Assembly: GCA_964543795.1 (NCBI GenBank)
Contig: CAZIZN010000031.1
Coordinates: forward strand, 3,502-67,501
Source of the DNA: JACKIC01 sp964543795
Lineage (GTDB): Bacteria > Planctomycetota > UBA1135 > UBA2386
Length of the DNA stretch: 64,000 bases
Direction: 5' to 3'
Shown here: positions 36,601-43,851 of the stretch, in pieces
Position numbering within the stretch: position 1 is the stretch's first letter
How the letters are laid out: every line of letters starts with the position of its first letter
Made by a program: the position numbers and the translations under genes
The notes under the pieces: model-generated
What the model saw: the letters and a program-made list of their open reading frames with translations, nothing else
Database searches by the model: none
What the model was told of the DNA's origin: nothing

Positions 36601-36856
36601 GGTCGTCGAGGCCGGTCGGCTCGGGAAGGTTGGAAGCGCCGTGCAGGATTCTGCCCCCCGGTTCGATCTCCCAGACGACCTCGAGTTCTTCGCCGAGCGC
36701 GTCTTCCTCGATGGACGACAGTTTGACGCGGTGCTGGGGCGGATGGACCGAGTCGCGCACCAGGCCGGAGGCATGCACGTCCTGCACCAAGAACTGGCGA
36801 CGGCGGACCTGCACGAGTTGACCCGGGGATGGCGTGGCGATCGGCATGGCGGGCAT
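33692..36856 (-). CDS. drmD: DISARM SNF2-like helicase DrmD
   Basis: A 1054-residue SWI2/SNF2-type ATPase. The start is taken at ATG 36856 (MPAMPIATPSPGQLVQVRRR), preceded by an AAGGGA-type ribosome-binding site; the open frame extends further upstream only across the divergent promoter and methyltransferase gene. Walker A is LLIADDVGLGKTIEAGL (about 139), DEAH box LLIVDEAHNVAPA (about 254), then LTATPHNGYRDSWSSLL, and lobe two with ATDAASEGIDLQNHCHRIVH and PWNPNRLEQRNGRVDRHGQ. A coiled-coil C-terminus follows. DrmD defines class 1 DISARM together with drmMI. It is the first gene of the minus-strand operon. Confidence 0.93.
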   Translation of the reverse strand: MPAMPIATPSPGQLVQVRRRQFLVQDVHASGLVRDSVHPPQHRVKLSSIEEDALGEELEVVWEIEPGGRILHGASNLPEPTGLDDPARFDAFLDAVRWGAIDSGDPNILQSPFRAGIQIEDYQLDPVSRALRMPRVNLLIADDVGLGKTIEAGLVVEEMMLRHRVRTVLVVTPASVQSQWRDQMRDKFGLEFRIVDTELLRELRRRRGVRTNPWTHFPRLIVSIDFLKREENLRRLREVLPAQPTYPRRFDLLIVDEAHNVAPARHSKYSVDTDRTKTIRALQPHFEHRLFLTATPHNGYRDSWSSLLALLDDQRFAPGVPPDPAQVEQVVIRRLKTELVDKNGNPRFPKRELVHLEVDHPEAERAAHRDLARYQELRLAAADAGETVEVQRTAVQFVGKLLKKRLFSSPQAFLSTIQQHGKTLRGQNQTSTKRTSVRLLRRELERADDDFADDEALEEATHDGVHLATTQFDELSAEEKELLRRLQTWAEEAVRRPDAKAKVLLEHLGHVCKPEGDWNDTRVIVFTEYRATQQWLHGLLVNAGLGTEDRLVVLHGGIDQEERDRIKAAFQASPADSSIRILLATDAASEGIDLQNHCHRIVHYEIPWNPNRLEQRNGRVDRHGQKHAPLVHHFVPRGFAERLAKDDWRRPGDLEGDLEFLAVAARKVETIRQDLGSVGPVLISQIQEAMFGRRQVLETERAEAPAKEARRALTFARKIEERIKELHEQLANSRKELRVEPEHVEKVVTTALDLAGQPPLRPSKLAGAPDARVFDLPNLRPPWNRCLEGNSHPHTGKSRPVTFDHEVVVDRDDVVLVHLEHPLVRMATRLLRAEVWNTTPIAGQDKLHRVTARFVPAGLVNGPAIVAHGRIVVLGGGNHALHEEVIAAGGTFEGGRFTRLNVTQVGELLQQATSDAVPESRLDELRKLWVTVGQSVTTALEARMRERTRSLDSRMQKLAEEDVSRITGVLQELARSIQTQLDDAGKHRQLLLEFAEVEREQYERDHDELQRRLASIPGEIEAETARIRARFEDPRPLLFPVSVSWLLPREGSRR

Positions 36857-36978
36857 CCACAGGATCCCTTCTTCCTGCGTGTCCGCAGAAGATGCAGTGT
36901 CTTCGCCGTCGTGTCCACCATGCACCTGAGTCGGGAGGGCATGTTGCATCCGGATGACTCCTCGAGTCCGATCGCCAC
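36857..36978. promoter_or_regulatory. Divergent promoter region between drmD and the C5-methyltransferase gene
   Basis: This 122-bp gap is the only sizeable noncoding stretch upstream of both the drm operon and the C5-methyltransferase, so it should hold both promoters. A GACTC-ctc-GAGTC inverted repeat (36956-36968) lies just before the methyltransferase start, with one more GAGTC at 36928-36932. It may be an operator. No clear -35/-10 pair can be assigned in this high-GC genome. Confidence 0.5.
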
Positions 36979-38283
36979 ATGGGTGCGGTCGGCCAGAAGC
37001 ATGCGTCGCGTGGGCGGAAGCCGAATGCAGGCTTGCGCATCGCGGGCTTGTTCGCCGGCGTGGGGGGGCTCGAACTGGGCCTGCAGGAGGCGGGGCATCA
37101 CGCCTCGCTCTTGTGTGAGTGGGACGAGGGGGCCCAGGCGGTGCTGAGGGCACGATTCCCTCGCCGCAGGATCGTCGGGGACGTTCGCGATCTGACGCGG
37201 CTCCCTGGAACGATCGATCTCGTGGCCGCCGGTTTTCCGTGCCAGAACCTCAGTCAGGCTGGAGACACGGCCGGCATCCGGGGGGCGAAATCGTCCCTCG
37301 TGGACGAGGTCTTCCGGCTGTTGCGAGATCGTCCGGTGCCCTGGGTCGTTCTGGAGAACGTGCCGTTCATGCTGCACCTCGACCGCGGCCGGGCCATGCG
37401 CCACGTCGTCGACGAGTTGGAGCACATCGGCTACCGATGGGCGTATCGCGTCGTCGACTCGATGGCGTTCGGCTTGCCGCAGCGGCGTCGACGGGTGTTT
37501 CTGGTGGCGTCCCTCGAAGCGGATCCCGCCGACGTGCTGTTCGCCGACGACGTTCCGGCGAGGGTGACGTCGGAGTGGAGTCCCGCGGTGGCGGCCGGGT
37601 TCTACTGGACCGAAGGCAACCGCGGGGTCGGCTGGGCGATCGACGCGGTGCCAACGCTCAAGGGTGGGTCAGGTCTCGGCATCCCCTCTGCCCCGGCTGT
37701 CTTGAAATCGGATGGGAAGTTGGTGACGCCGTCGCTCGAGGGGGCTGAGCGACTGCAGGGATTCCCTGCTGGGTGGACTCGGCCGGCGGAGAGGCGTGTC
37801 GCGGGACGTTACCGCTGGCGGATGGTCGGCAACGCGGTGAACGTTCGTGCGGCGCAGTGGTTGGGGGAACGGCTGAAGCTGCCTGGGAGCATGCCGGCGT
37901 GCAGGCTCGGAGCTGTGCTGGGGGCCAAGGACCCGTGGCCCAATGCAGCGTGCGGTCGCGAGGGGCGGCGGCAGGCGGTGTCGATCGGCGAGTGGCCGAA
38001 GCAGAGGCGACTGGAGCCGATCGAGCAGTTCTTGGATGACGCGAAACTGCTGTCTGCACGTGCAACGGAAGGGTTCGTCACGCGCGCCGAACGTGCCGAG
38101 CGCATCGGCAAGCTCACCTTTCCGCCGAAGTTCCTCGCGACCTTGCGCGCCCACCTCGAATCGATGCAGGCCTCGGCCGTGCGAGGCGGCGGCGAACTGC
38201 GTTCGCGATGCGGCGTGCTGCCTTGGCCGCCTCCTCGTGTTCCCAAACGCGGATCACGAGCCAGCCGGAGCCGCGCAGTCTGA
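36979..38283 (+). CDS. drmMII: DNA (cytosine-5) methyltransferase, DrmMII-like
   Basis: A 434-residue C5-cytosine methyltransferase. Conserved motifs in order: I (IAGLFAGVGGLELGL, about 21), IV with catalytic Cys (AAGFPCQNLSQAG, about 87), VI (VLENVPF, about 125), VIII (LPQRRRRVFLVAS) and IX-X (RLQGFPAGW, MVGNAVNVRAAQW). The C-terminal 110 residues extend past motif X and overlap the convergent vsr gene by 170 bp. In class 2 DISARM, drmMII supplies the self-marking 5mC. Here it is divergent from drmD in an otherwise class 1 locus, so it could be DISARM-linked or an independent methyltransferase/Vsr pair. The symbol is used by context and function, not by a search. Confidence 0.88.
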   Translation: MGAVGQKHASRGRKPNAGLRIAGLFAGVGGLELGLQEAGHHASLLCEWDEGAQAVLRARFPRRRIVGDVRDLTRLPGTIDLVAAGFPCQNLSQAGDTAGIRGAKSSLVDEVFRLLRDRPVPWVVLENVPFMLHLDRGRAMRHVVDELEHIGYRWAYRVVDSMAFGLPQRRRRVFLVASLEADPADVLFADDVPARVTSEWSPAVAAGFYWTEGNRGVGWAIDAVPTLKGGSGLGIPSAPAVLKSDGKLVTPSLEGAERLQGFPAGWTRPAERRVAGRYRWRMVGNAVNVRAAQWLGERLKLPGSMPACRLGAVLGAKDPWPNAACGREGRRQAVSIGEWPKQRRLEPIEQFLDDAKLLSARATEGFVTRAERAERIGKLTFPPKFLATLRAHLESMQASAVRGGGELRSRCGVLPWPPPRVPKRGSRASRSRAV

Positions 38284-38611
38284 TGTCGGTGTCGCGGTCG
38301 CGGGCGACGTTGCCGAGCAGCTTCTCGAGCCACCATGTGGCGTTGGCCTTGGGCCATGTCGCGTGACGCGGGCAGCAGTGCCAGAAGCAGCCGTCGACGA
38401 ACACCGCGACCCTGGCTCGCCGGAACAGCAGGTCGGCCCGTCGGCGCATGCCGCGTTCGGGTTCGTCGTCGACGCGGTAACGCAGGCCGGTGGCGTGCAC
38501 CAGGCGGCGGATGGACAGTTCGAGCGGGGTGTCTCGGCGCTTCGTGCGCCGCATGCGAGATGCGGTGGCGAGAGATGAGGCGCGAGGATTTCCGCGGGCT
38601 CGTTGTCGCAT
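38114..38611 (-). CDS. vsr: Very short patch repair endonuclease Vsr
   Basis: A 165-residue mismatch nuclease. Diagnostic motif: VAVFVDGCFWHCCPRH (catalytic Asp and zinc-binding Cys/His), followed by WLVIRVWEHE. The N-terminal RDTPLELSIRRLVHATGLRY matches the family start. Vsr nicks 5' of T in T:G mismatches produced by deamination of 5-methylcytosine and is typically paired with a C5 methyltransferase, here the convergent gene at 36979. The C-terminal 57 codons lie antisense to the 3' end of that gene, a tail-to-tail overlap of 170 bp. Start is taken at ATG 38611 because homologues have residues upstream of the alternative Met at 38554. Confidence 0.92.
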   Translation of the reverse strand: MRQRARGNPRASSLATASRMRRTKRRDTPLELSIRRLVHATGLRYRVDDEPERGMRRRADLLFRRARVAVFVDGCFWHCCPRHATWPKANATWWLEKLLGNVARDRDTDIRLRGSGWLVIRVWEHEEAAKAARRIANAVRRRLARPRPASIRGGRARSRGTSAER

Positions 38612-38732
38612 TGTCTGGCTGCCGGCGACGCGCGGAACTGCAGCCTGAGATTCGTCAGCGGGCTACGCCTCCAGGCATCGAGTGGAATCTCTGCGCAGGC
38701 GCATGTCTCGCGTTCCGTGCGAGTGAGAATGG

Positions 38733-38804
38733 AGCGGGCAGCGGGGATCGAACCCGCGACATTCAGCTTGGGAAGCTGACGTTCTACCGCTGAACTATGC
38801 CCGC
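38733..38804 (-). tRNA. tRNA-Gly (anticodon CCC)
   Basis: On the minus strand a full cloverleaf can be folded: acceptor GCGGGCA with TGCCCGC, D stem GTTC/GAAC, anticodon stem TCAGC/GCTGA with loop TTCCCAA (anticodon CCC), T arm GCGGG-TTCGATC-CCCGC, discriminator T. CCA is not encoded. The tRNA lies 121 bp from the vsr gene, at the outer edge of the defence island; its 3' end faces the island, the usual geometry for tRNA-targeted integration. Confidence 0.95.
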
Positions 38805-38993
38805 ACTCGGGCTCGCAACCCGCGCCGCGCGATCCTCCCTGCCTCGCCGTCGCTCGTCAAGCCTGCGTCTCCGGGTCTACGCGTCTCCGCTGCCGGATCT
38901 CCGAAGCGCGCACCGAACAAGGCGACCAGGAACCGCCGGAACCGCCCTGCCATCTCCCCGGCACCCCGCACCCCGTACCTACCCCACACTCGC

Positions 38994-39248
38994 TCACATC
39001 GCCGCCGGCGCCTCCTCGAGCCCTTCGCGCAGCGGCAGGCACTGCACCCCGTCGAGCAGCATGCGCTTGGTACCCTCGTACAGCAGCCTCCGCGCCGCCG
39101 ACGCATAGTCGACGCCGAACGTCGCGAGCCCAGCGAGGTCCTCGCGGCGCACGGTCGGCGAGCGCTGGACCTCGATCGCCTGCAGGCCGCGTTCGCCGTA
39201 GAGCACGAAGTCGACCTCCTCGCCCGCAACAGTGCGCCACGTCGACGG
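38994..39248 (-). pseudogene. 3' remnant of an AAA/DUF4143 ATPase gene
   Basis: The last 84 codons of a DUF4143-type ATPase remain: TWRTVAGEEVDFVLYGERGL, then QAIEVQRS, and an Arg/Leu-rich end. This is the E-V-D-F-V-L ... A-I-E-V-Q nuclease-like motif at the C-terminus of these proteins (compare the intact gene at 9111-10343). A stop codon (39249-39251) and the following ATP-cone gene replace the ATPase domain, so the gene is truncated at its 5' side. Confidence 0.75.
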
Positions 39249-39279
39249 TCACCGCGAGCGCTGGTCGGAGAGACCACCC

Positions 39280-40110
39280 CTACCCACGCCCCCGACACAC
39301 CCCCTCCACCTCCTCCCACAACCGCGCCTCCCGCGCCCCCGCCAACCCCGGCAACCCCAACCCGACCCCCCGCCGCCGCCGCTCCATCAACTGCGCGCAC
39401 AACACCACACCCCGCCGCAGCAGCTCCGCCTGCTCCGCCGCGCGCAGCGACGTCAGCACCGTCACCGGATGCAGCCCCGCGCGATCGATCCGCTCCCGCA
39501 ACCCATCCCCGCGCGGGTGATCCCACCCGAGCAACCCCAACCCGACCCCCTCGCCGTAGACCACCGCATCCCGACTGAACCGGCCGTTCGTGACGAGCCA
39601 GAACTGCCCGCGCCCGCCGGCCCCGAGGTCCTCCGCGCGCGCATGCACGTACATCGCGACCTTGACGTCGACCTTGGCGTCGCGCTGGTTCTTGAACTTG
39701 CACTCGGCGAGCATCCGTTCGCCACCGCGCACGGCGACGACGTCGATCTCGTGGCGCACGAACCGGCCCTGCAGCACGACGCCGGTCTGCACGCGCCAGC
39801 CTTCGCGGCGCCACAGTTCGGCGACGAACTTCTCGAACGGGTACCCGTCCGGGCCGAGCCGGGCGATGGCGCGCTGCAACGAGTACCGCGCGGCGACGCC
39901 GCGGCGTTCGTGGCGCAGCAGGCGGTGCGCGATGCGGAACACCTCGCGAGTGGTCATGCCTTCGCGCAACCGCCTGCGCACTTCGGCGACGACGGCCTCG
40001 ACCTGGTCGCGCGCCGCTCCGCTGCGGGCGAGGCTGCGGCGCAGCTTCTGTTCGCGGAACGGTTCGAGCAGGCCGGTGGTCTTGCGCAGGTGGAGGGCGT
40101 CGCGCGGCAT
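39280..40110 (-). CDS. ATP-cone domain protein with Mrr-like restriction endonuclease domain
   Basis: A 276-residue protein. The N-terminal 90 residues are an ATP-cone (LHLRKTTGLLEPFREQKLRR, VRRRLREGMTTREVFRIAHR), an allosteric nucleotide-binding domain known from ribonucleotide reductase and NrdR. The C-terminal part is a PD-(D/E)XK-like nuclease domain: VRHEIDVVAVRGGERMLAEC, then KFKNQ, with E-x-D and E-x-K core. This pairing is known in a family annotated as restriction endonuclease with ATP cone; cutting controlled by nucleotide level is an attractive inference. Start taken at ATG 40110 (MPRDALHLRK); the frame is open further upstream over the divergent transporter's promoter. Confidence 0.85.
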   Translation of the reverse strand: MPRDALHLRKTTGLLEPFREQKLRRSLARSGAARDQVEAVVAEVRRRLREGMTTREVFRIAHRLLRHERRGVAARYSLQRAIARLGPDGYPFEKFVAELWRREGWRVQTGVVLQGRFVRHEIDVVAVRGGERMLAECKFKNQRDAKVDVKVAMYVHARAEDLGAGGRGQFWLVTNGRFSRDAVVYGEGVGLGLLGWDHPRGDGLRERIDRAGLHPVTVLTSLRAAEQAELLRRGVVLCAQLMERRRRGVGLGLPGLAGAREARLWEEVEGVCRGRG

Positions 40111-40291
40111 GCGTGGGCACTTCAGCACGGCCGGCGACCGCGCGCACGGGCTCTTCGGCGGTTCCTCCCCACGCCCCGCTGCGCTACGGTCGGTCCCGGC
40201 AAACCAGGAGACCATCGCCATCGCCACCGCCCCCGGCCCGGCCGCTCCATCCCCGACGCGACTGCCGCGGCCCGCCGCCGCATTGCGCGCG

Positions 40292-41989
40292 GTGTTCGCC
40301 GAAGGCTACTCGCTCGCCCACCTGCGCGCCGACGTGCTCGCGGGCCTCGTCGTGGGCATCGTCGCGCTGCCGTTGTCGATGGCGCTCGCGGTGGCGATCG
40401 GCATGCCGCCGCAGGCGGGGCTCTACACGGCGATCGTCGCGGGCGCGGCGACGGCGTTCGTCGGCGGCTCGCGCGTGCAGGTGACGGGGCCGACGGCGGC
40501 GTTCGTCGTCATCCTGATGCCGGTGGTCGACCGCTTCGGCCCGGGCGGGCTGATGCTGGCGACGCTGATGGCGGGCGGGCTCCTCTGCCTGATGGGGCTG
40601 GCGCGGCTCGGGCGGCTGATCCAGTTCGTGCCGTATCCGGTGACGACCGGCTTCACCGCCGGCATCGCGGTGGTGCTCGCCGCGAGCCAGCTCGGCGATT
40701 TCCTCGGGCTCGCCGACGTCGCGCGCGAGGACCACTTCCACGAGATGGTGCTGCAGCTCGTCGCGAACGCGCACACCGCGCACTGGCCCGACGCCGCGGT
40801 GGGGGCGGCGACGCTGCTGCTGCTCGTGCTGCTGCCGCGGTGGCTGCCGCGCATCCCCGCACCGCTGCTTGCGGTCGGCGGCACGGCGGCGGCCGCGTGG
40901 CTGCTGCAGCGGGCGTTCCCGGCCTTCGACGTGGTGACGATCCGCGATCGCTTCCACTTCGTCGTCGACGGCGCGCCGCAGGGCGGCATCCCGCCGTGGC
41001 CGCCGTCGTTCGCGTGGCCGTGGCAGCAGCCGGGGGCGGCCGGCGCGCCGCTCGGGTTCGACTGGGCGACGATCAAGGCGCTGATGCCGAGTGCGGTGGC
41101 GATCGCGCTGCTCGGCGCCATCGAGTCGCTGCTGTCGGCGGTCGCGTCCGACGCGATGAGCGGGCACAAACACGACCCGGACGCCGAGCTGCTGGCGCAG
41201 GGCACGGGCAACCTGCTCGCACCGCTGTTCGGTGGCTTCGCGGCGACGGGTGCGATCGCGCGCACGGCGACCAACGTGCGCGCCGGCGCGCGGTCGCCGG
41301 TCGCCGCGCTCGTGCACGCCGTGTTCCTGCTCGCGGCGATGCTGTCGCTGGCGCCGCTGCTCGGCGAACTGCCGCTCGCGGCGATGGCGGGGCTCCTGCT
41401 GATGGTGGCGTGGCGCATGAGCGACCTGCGCCACTTCCGCCACGTCTGGAAGACGGCGCCGCGCAGCGACGTGCTGGTGCTGCTGACGTGCTTCTCGCTC
41501 ACCGTGGTCTTCGACATGGTCGTCGGCGTCACGGCGGGGTTCGTGCTCGCGAGCCTGCTGTTCATGCGCCGCATCGCCGAGATGACCGGCACGCGGCTCG
41601 TGCGCGGCGAACACCCGCAGCTCGACACGCCGATCCCACCCGGCGTGATGGTCTACGAGGTCGACGGCCCGCTGTTCTTCGGCGCCGCCGAGAAGGCGAT
41701 GACGGCGCTGCACTCGATCCACAAGGAGGCGCGCGCGCTCGTGCTCGACCTCGACGGTGTGCTCGTCGTCGACGCCACCGGCCTCGTCAACCTCGAGTCG
41801 GTGCTCGGCCGCATGCGGCAGAGCCGCGTGCCCGTGGTGCTGACCGGCCTGCATTACCGCGTCGTGCCGATGCTCGCGAAGGCGCACATCGTCGAGGACG
41901 GCGAACTGCTGTTCTTCCGCAACGACCTCGCCGACGGTGTGCGCTTCGCGGGCGAACTGGTTGCCTCGGCACCGGCCGGCGGCCGTTGA
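40292..41989 (+). CDS. SulP-family anion transporter with C-terminal STAS domain
   Basis: About 565 residues. Ten or more hydrophobic helices begin ADVLAGLVVGIVALPLSMAL and include the SulP signature region QVTGPTAAFVVI and FGGFAATGAIARTATNV. The C-terminal STAS domain reads GVMVYEVDGPLFFGAAEKAM and LVLDLDGVLVVDATGLVNLE. Family members carry sulfate, bicarbonate or other anions. The start is uncertain: no ATG lies upstream of the first helix. GTG 40292 and TTG 40283 lack a ribosome-binding site, while a good one (CAGGAG, 40205-40210) sits nine bases before an ATC codon at 40220 in the same frame. Confidence 0.88.
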   Translation: MFAEGYSLAHLRADVLAGLVVGIVALPLSMALAVAIGMPPQAGLYTAIVAGAATAFVGGSRVQVTGPTAAFVVILMPVVDRFGPGGLMLATLMAGGLLCLMGLARLGRLIQFVPYPVTTGFTAGIAVVLAASQLGDFLGLADVAREDHFHEMVLQLVANAHTAHWPDAAVGAATLLLLVLLPRWLPRIPAPLLAVGGTAAAAWLLQRAFPAFDVVTIRDRFHFVVDGAPQGGIPPWPPSFAWPWQQPGAAGAPLGFDWATIKALMPSAVAIALLGAIESLLSAVASDAMSGHKHDPDAELLAQGTGNLLAPLFGGFAATGAIARTATNVRAGARSPVAALVHAVFLLAAMLSLAPLLGELPLAAMAGLLLMVAWRMSDLRHFRHVWKTAPRSDVLVLLTCFSLTVVFDMVVGVTAGFVLASLLFMRRIAEMTGTRLVRGEHPQLDTPIPPGVMVYEVDGPLFFGAAEKAMTALHSIHKEARALVLDLDGVLVVDATGLVNLESVLGRMRQSRVPVVLTGLHYRVVPMLAKAHIVEDGELLFFRNDLADGVRFAGELVASAPAGGR

Positions 41990-42083
41990 GCCGCGCGCGA
42001 ACCGGCCTTGCCACGGGTGCCGTGCTCGCCGCGGGGGCGGGCTGTCGCGGCGCGGGCTTCTGCGGCACGATCGTGGTCCTGCC

Positions 42084-42677
42084 ATGAAGCCCGCCTCGCT
42101 CCTGCCGCTGCTGGTGTTCGCGACCGCATGTGCGACGGCGCCGCGCGTGCCGCAGGCGCCCGAGGACGGAGATCCGGCCTGGGATCGCCTCGTCGTCGAC
42201 GCGATCGCGCTGCCGATGGTCTGGACCGAACTCGACCAGGAGGACCGCCTGCAGCCCGGCAACCGCATCGACACGGCGACGGGGCCCGGTCTCGCGCTGC
42301 GCGCGGGTCTGGGCGACGGCGAGCAGAGCCTCGGCCTCTTCTACCTCGGCTCGGCGCTCGAAGAGGACGACAGCGGCACCGAGTTCGACCTGCACGCGCT
42401 GTGCCTGGACTTCGACGTGCGTGCGCCGTGGCTCGACGAGATCCCCGGGCTGTTCGTGCACGCCGGCGCGGGCTTCGGCTTCGGCACGCTGCAGCACGAG
42501 ACGGCGCGCTTCGAGGACGTGTCGACCGGCGCGGCGAACCTGCGGCTCGACCTCGAGTTCGCACCGCGCCCCGGGTTCTCGCTGCTGTTCGGCATGGGCG
42601 GCTTCGTGCTCGGCTGGCCCGGCGAGACGGAGGCCTACGGCACGTTCGCCGAACTGGGGCTGCGCTTCACGTTCTGA
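42084..42677 (+). CDS. Putative outer-membrane lipoprotein/beta-barrel (197 aa)
   Basis: A 197-residue exported protein. The N-terminus MKPASLLPLLVFATACATAP is a signal peptide with a possible lipobox (A-T-A-C, Cys 16). The body alternates hydrophobic and polar residues in Gly-rich strands (LFVHAGAGFGFGTLQ, FSLLFGMGGFVLGWPG) and ends in phenylalanine (LGLRFTF), as outer-membrane barrels do. It starts 95 bp after the SulP gene and could be co-transcribed. Function unknown. Confidence 0.75.
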   Translation: MKPASLLPLLVFATACATAPRVPQAPEDGDPAWDRLVVDAIALPMVWTELDQEDRLQPGNRIDTATGPGLALRAGLGDGEQSLGLFYLGSALEEDDSGTEFDLHALCLDFDVRAPWLDEIPGLFVHAGAGFGFGTLQHETARFEDVSTGAANLRLDLEFAPRPGFSLLFGMGGFVLGWPGETEAYGTFAELGLRFTF

Positions 42678-42692
42678 CGGCCCGCCTGCCGG

Positions 42693-43823
42693 CTACGTCG
42701 CGCTGCGCTCCGCGAGCGGCGAAGCGAGCTCCTCGGCGAGCCGTTCGCCGCGCAGCATCGCCGTCGGCAGGTCCTGGCACAGGTCGTCGGCGTCGAAGTC
42801 GAGCAGCACGCCGGCGTTCTGCAGCGTGGTGAGCTGCTGGGGCCCGACCCCCGCGAGCACGAGGCAGCGGCCCTCGTCGCGCAGGTGCAGCATCAGGCTG
42901 CGCAGTTCGAGCGCGGAGCGTTCGCCCATCGCACCGAGGTCGGCGAGGTCGAGCACGAGCACGCGAACGTGGTCGTCGAGCCCGTGCGCCCAGACCGACA
43001 GGTCGGGCAGCCGGAAGCGGCGGCCGTCGGGCGGCGGCTCGGCGTGGTAGATCGCGACGACCGGCGGCCCGTCGTGCGCGCCCGGTCGCAGCTCGACGGG
43101 CGCGATCGGCACCAGCAGGTCCTGCACCATCAGGAAACACAGGAACGCCACCGCGGGCACCATCGACAGCGCTTCGAAGAAGTCGAACGCCAGCGTGCCG
43201 AGGCCAGCACCGAGCGCGAAGCTGGCCGGGATGCTCGCGAGCAGCACCGTGCGCCAGCGCTGCTGCGCCAGGCGGCGCGGATCGGGGCGCCGGCGGTGCA
43301 GGCGCAGGAAGGTGAGCTTCGCCAGCTCGAGGCCGAGGTCGGTGACGACGCCGGTGACGTGCGTCGTGCGCACGACGCCGCCGCTGATGCGCGTGATCGT
43401 CGCGTTCTGCAGGCCCATCGCGAACGACGGCAGGAACGTGAGCCAGATGTGCGCGTCGGCGGCGTCGAGCATGGCCTCGGCCTGCCAGTCGACGAGCAGC
43501 GCGAACAGCCCCAGCGCTGCGGCCTGCACGACCATCGGCAGCACGTAGATCGACTGGTGGCGGCGCAGCCGGCCGAACTCGGTCAGCACCCCCGACGTGA
43601 ACGCGCCGAGCAGGAACACGAGCACCAGCCCGATGAGGTAGCCGCTCGTCGACCAGCGCAGCTCGGCGACCTCGACGCCGATCTGCGAGACCGTGCCCGA
43701 GATGTGCGACGTGACCTGCGCGCAGGTGAGCAGCGTCAGCGCGTTCGTGTAGCCGGCGATCCAGGACAGCGAGACGGCGAGGCGGGCCTGCTGGGTGAAC
43801 GAGTGCGCCTGGGCGTGGAACAT
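42693..43823 (-). CDS. DUF1275 (YoaK-like) membrane protein fused to a STAS domain
   Basis: A 376-residue protein. Residues about 1-235 are six or so membrane helices of the DUF1275/YoaK family (GYTNALTLLTCAQVTSHISG, PSFAMGLQNATITRISGGVV, TTHVTGVVTDLG). The C-terminal 110 residues form a STAS-like domain (VRVLVLDLADLGAMGERSAL, CLVLAGVGPQQLTTLQNAGV). STAS domains usually end SulP transporters or act as anti-sigma antagonists; on DUF1275 the fusion is uncommon. A SulP-STAS gene lies just across the intervening lipoprotein gene. Start at ATG 43823 (MFHAQAHSF). Confidence 0.82.
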   Translation of the reverse strand: MFHAQAHSFTQQARLAVSLSWIAGYTNALTLLTCAQVTSHISGTVSQIGVEVAELRWSTSGYLIGLVLVFLLGAFTSGVLTEFGRLRRHQSIYVLPMVVQAAALGLFALLVDWQAEAMLDAADAHIWLTFLPSFAMGLQNATITRISGGVVRTTHVTGVVTDLGLELAKLTFLRLHRRRPDPRRLAQQRWRTVLLASIPASFALGAGLGTLAFDFFEALSMVPAVAFLCFLMVQDLLVPIAPVELRPGAHDGPPVVAIYHAEPPPDGRRFRLPDLSVWAHGLDDHVRVLVLDLADLGAMGERSALELRSLMLHLRDEGRCLVLAGVGPQQLTTLQNAGVLLDFDADDLCQDLPTAMLRGERLAEELASPLAERSAT

Positions 43824-43851
43824 GCGGGGGCGGCGCGGAAGACTAGCGCCC

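Noticed and set aside
38733..38804. att site repeat of the tRNA 3' end at the far island edge
   Set aside because: No matching stretch was recognised by eye around 17.7-19.2 kb, so no att pair is claimed.
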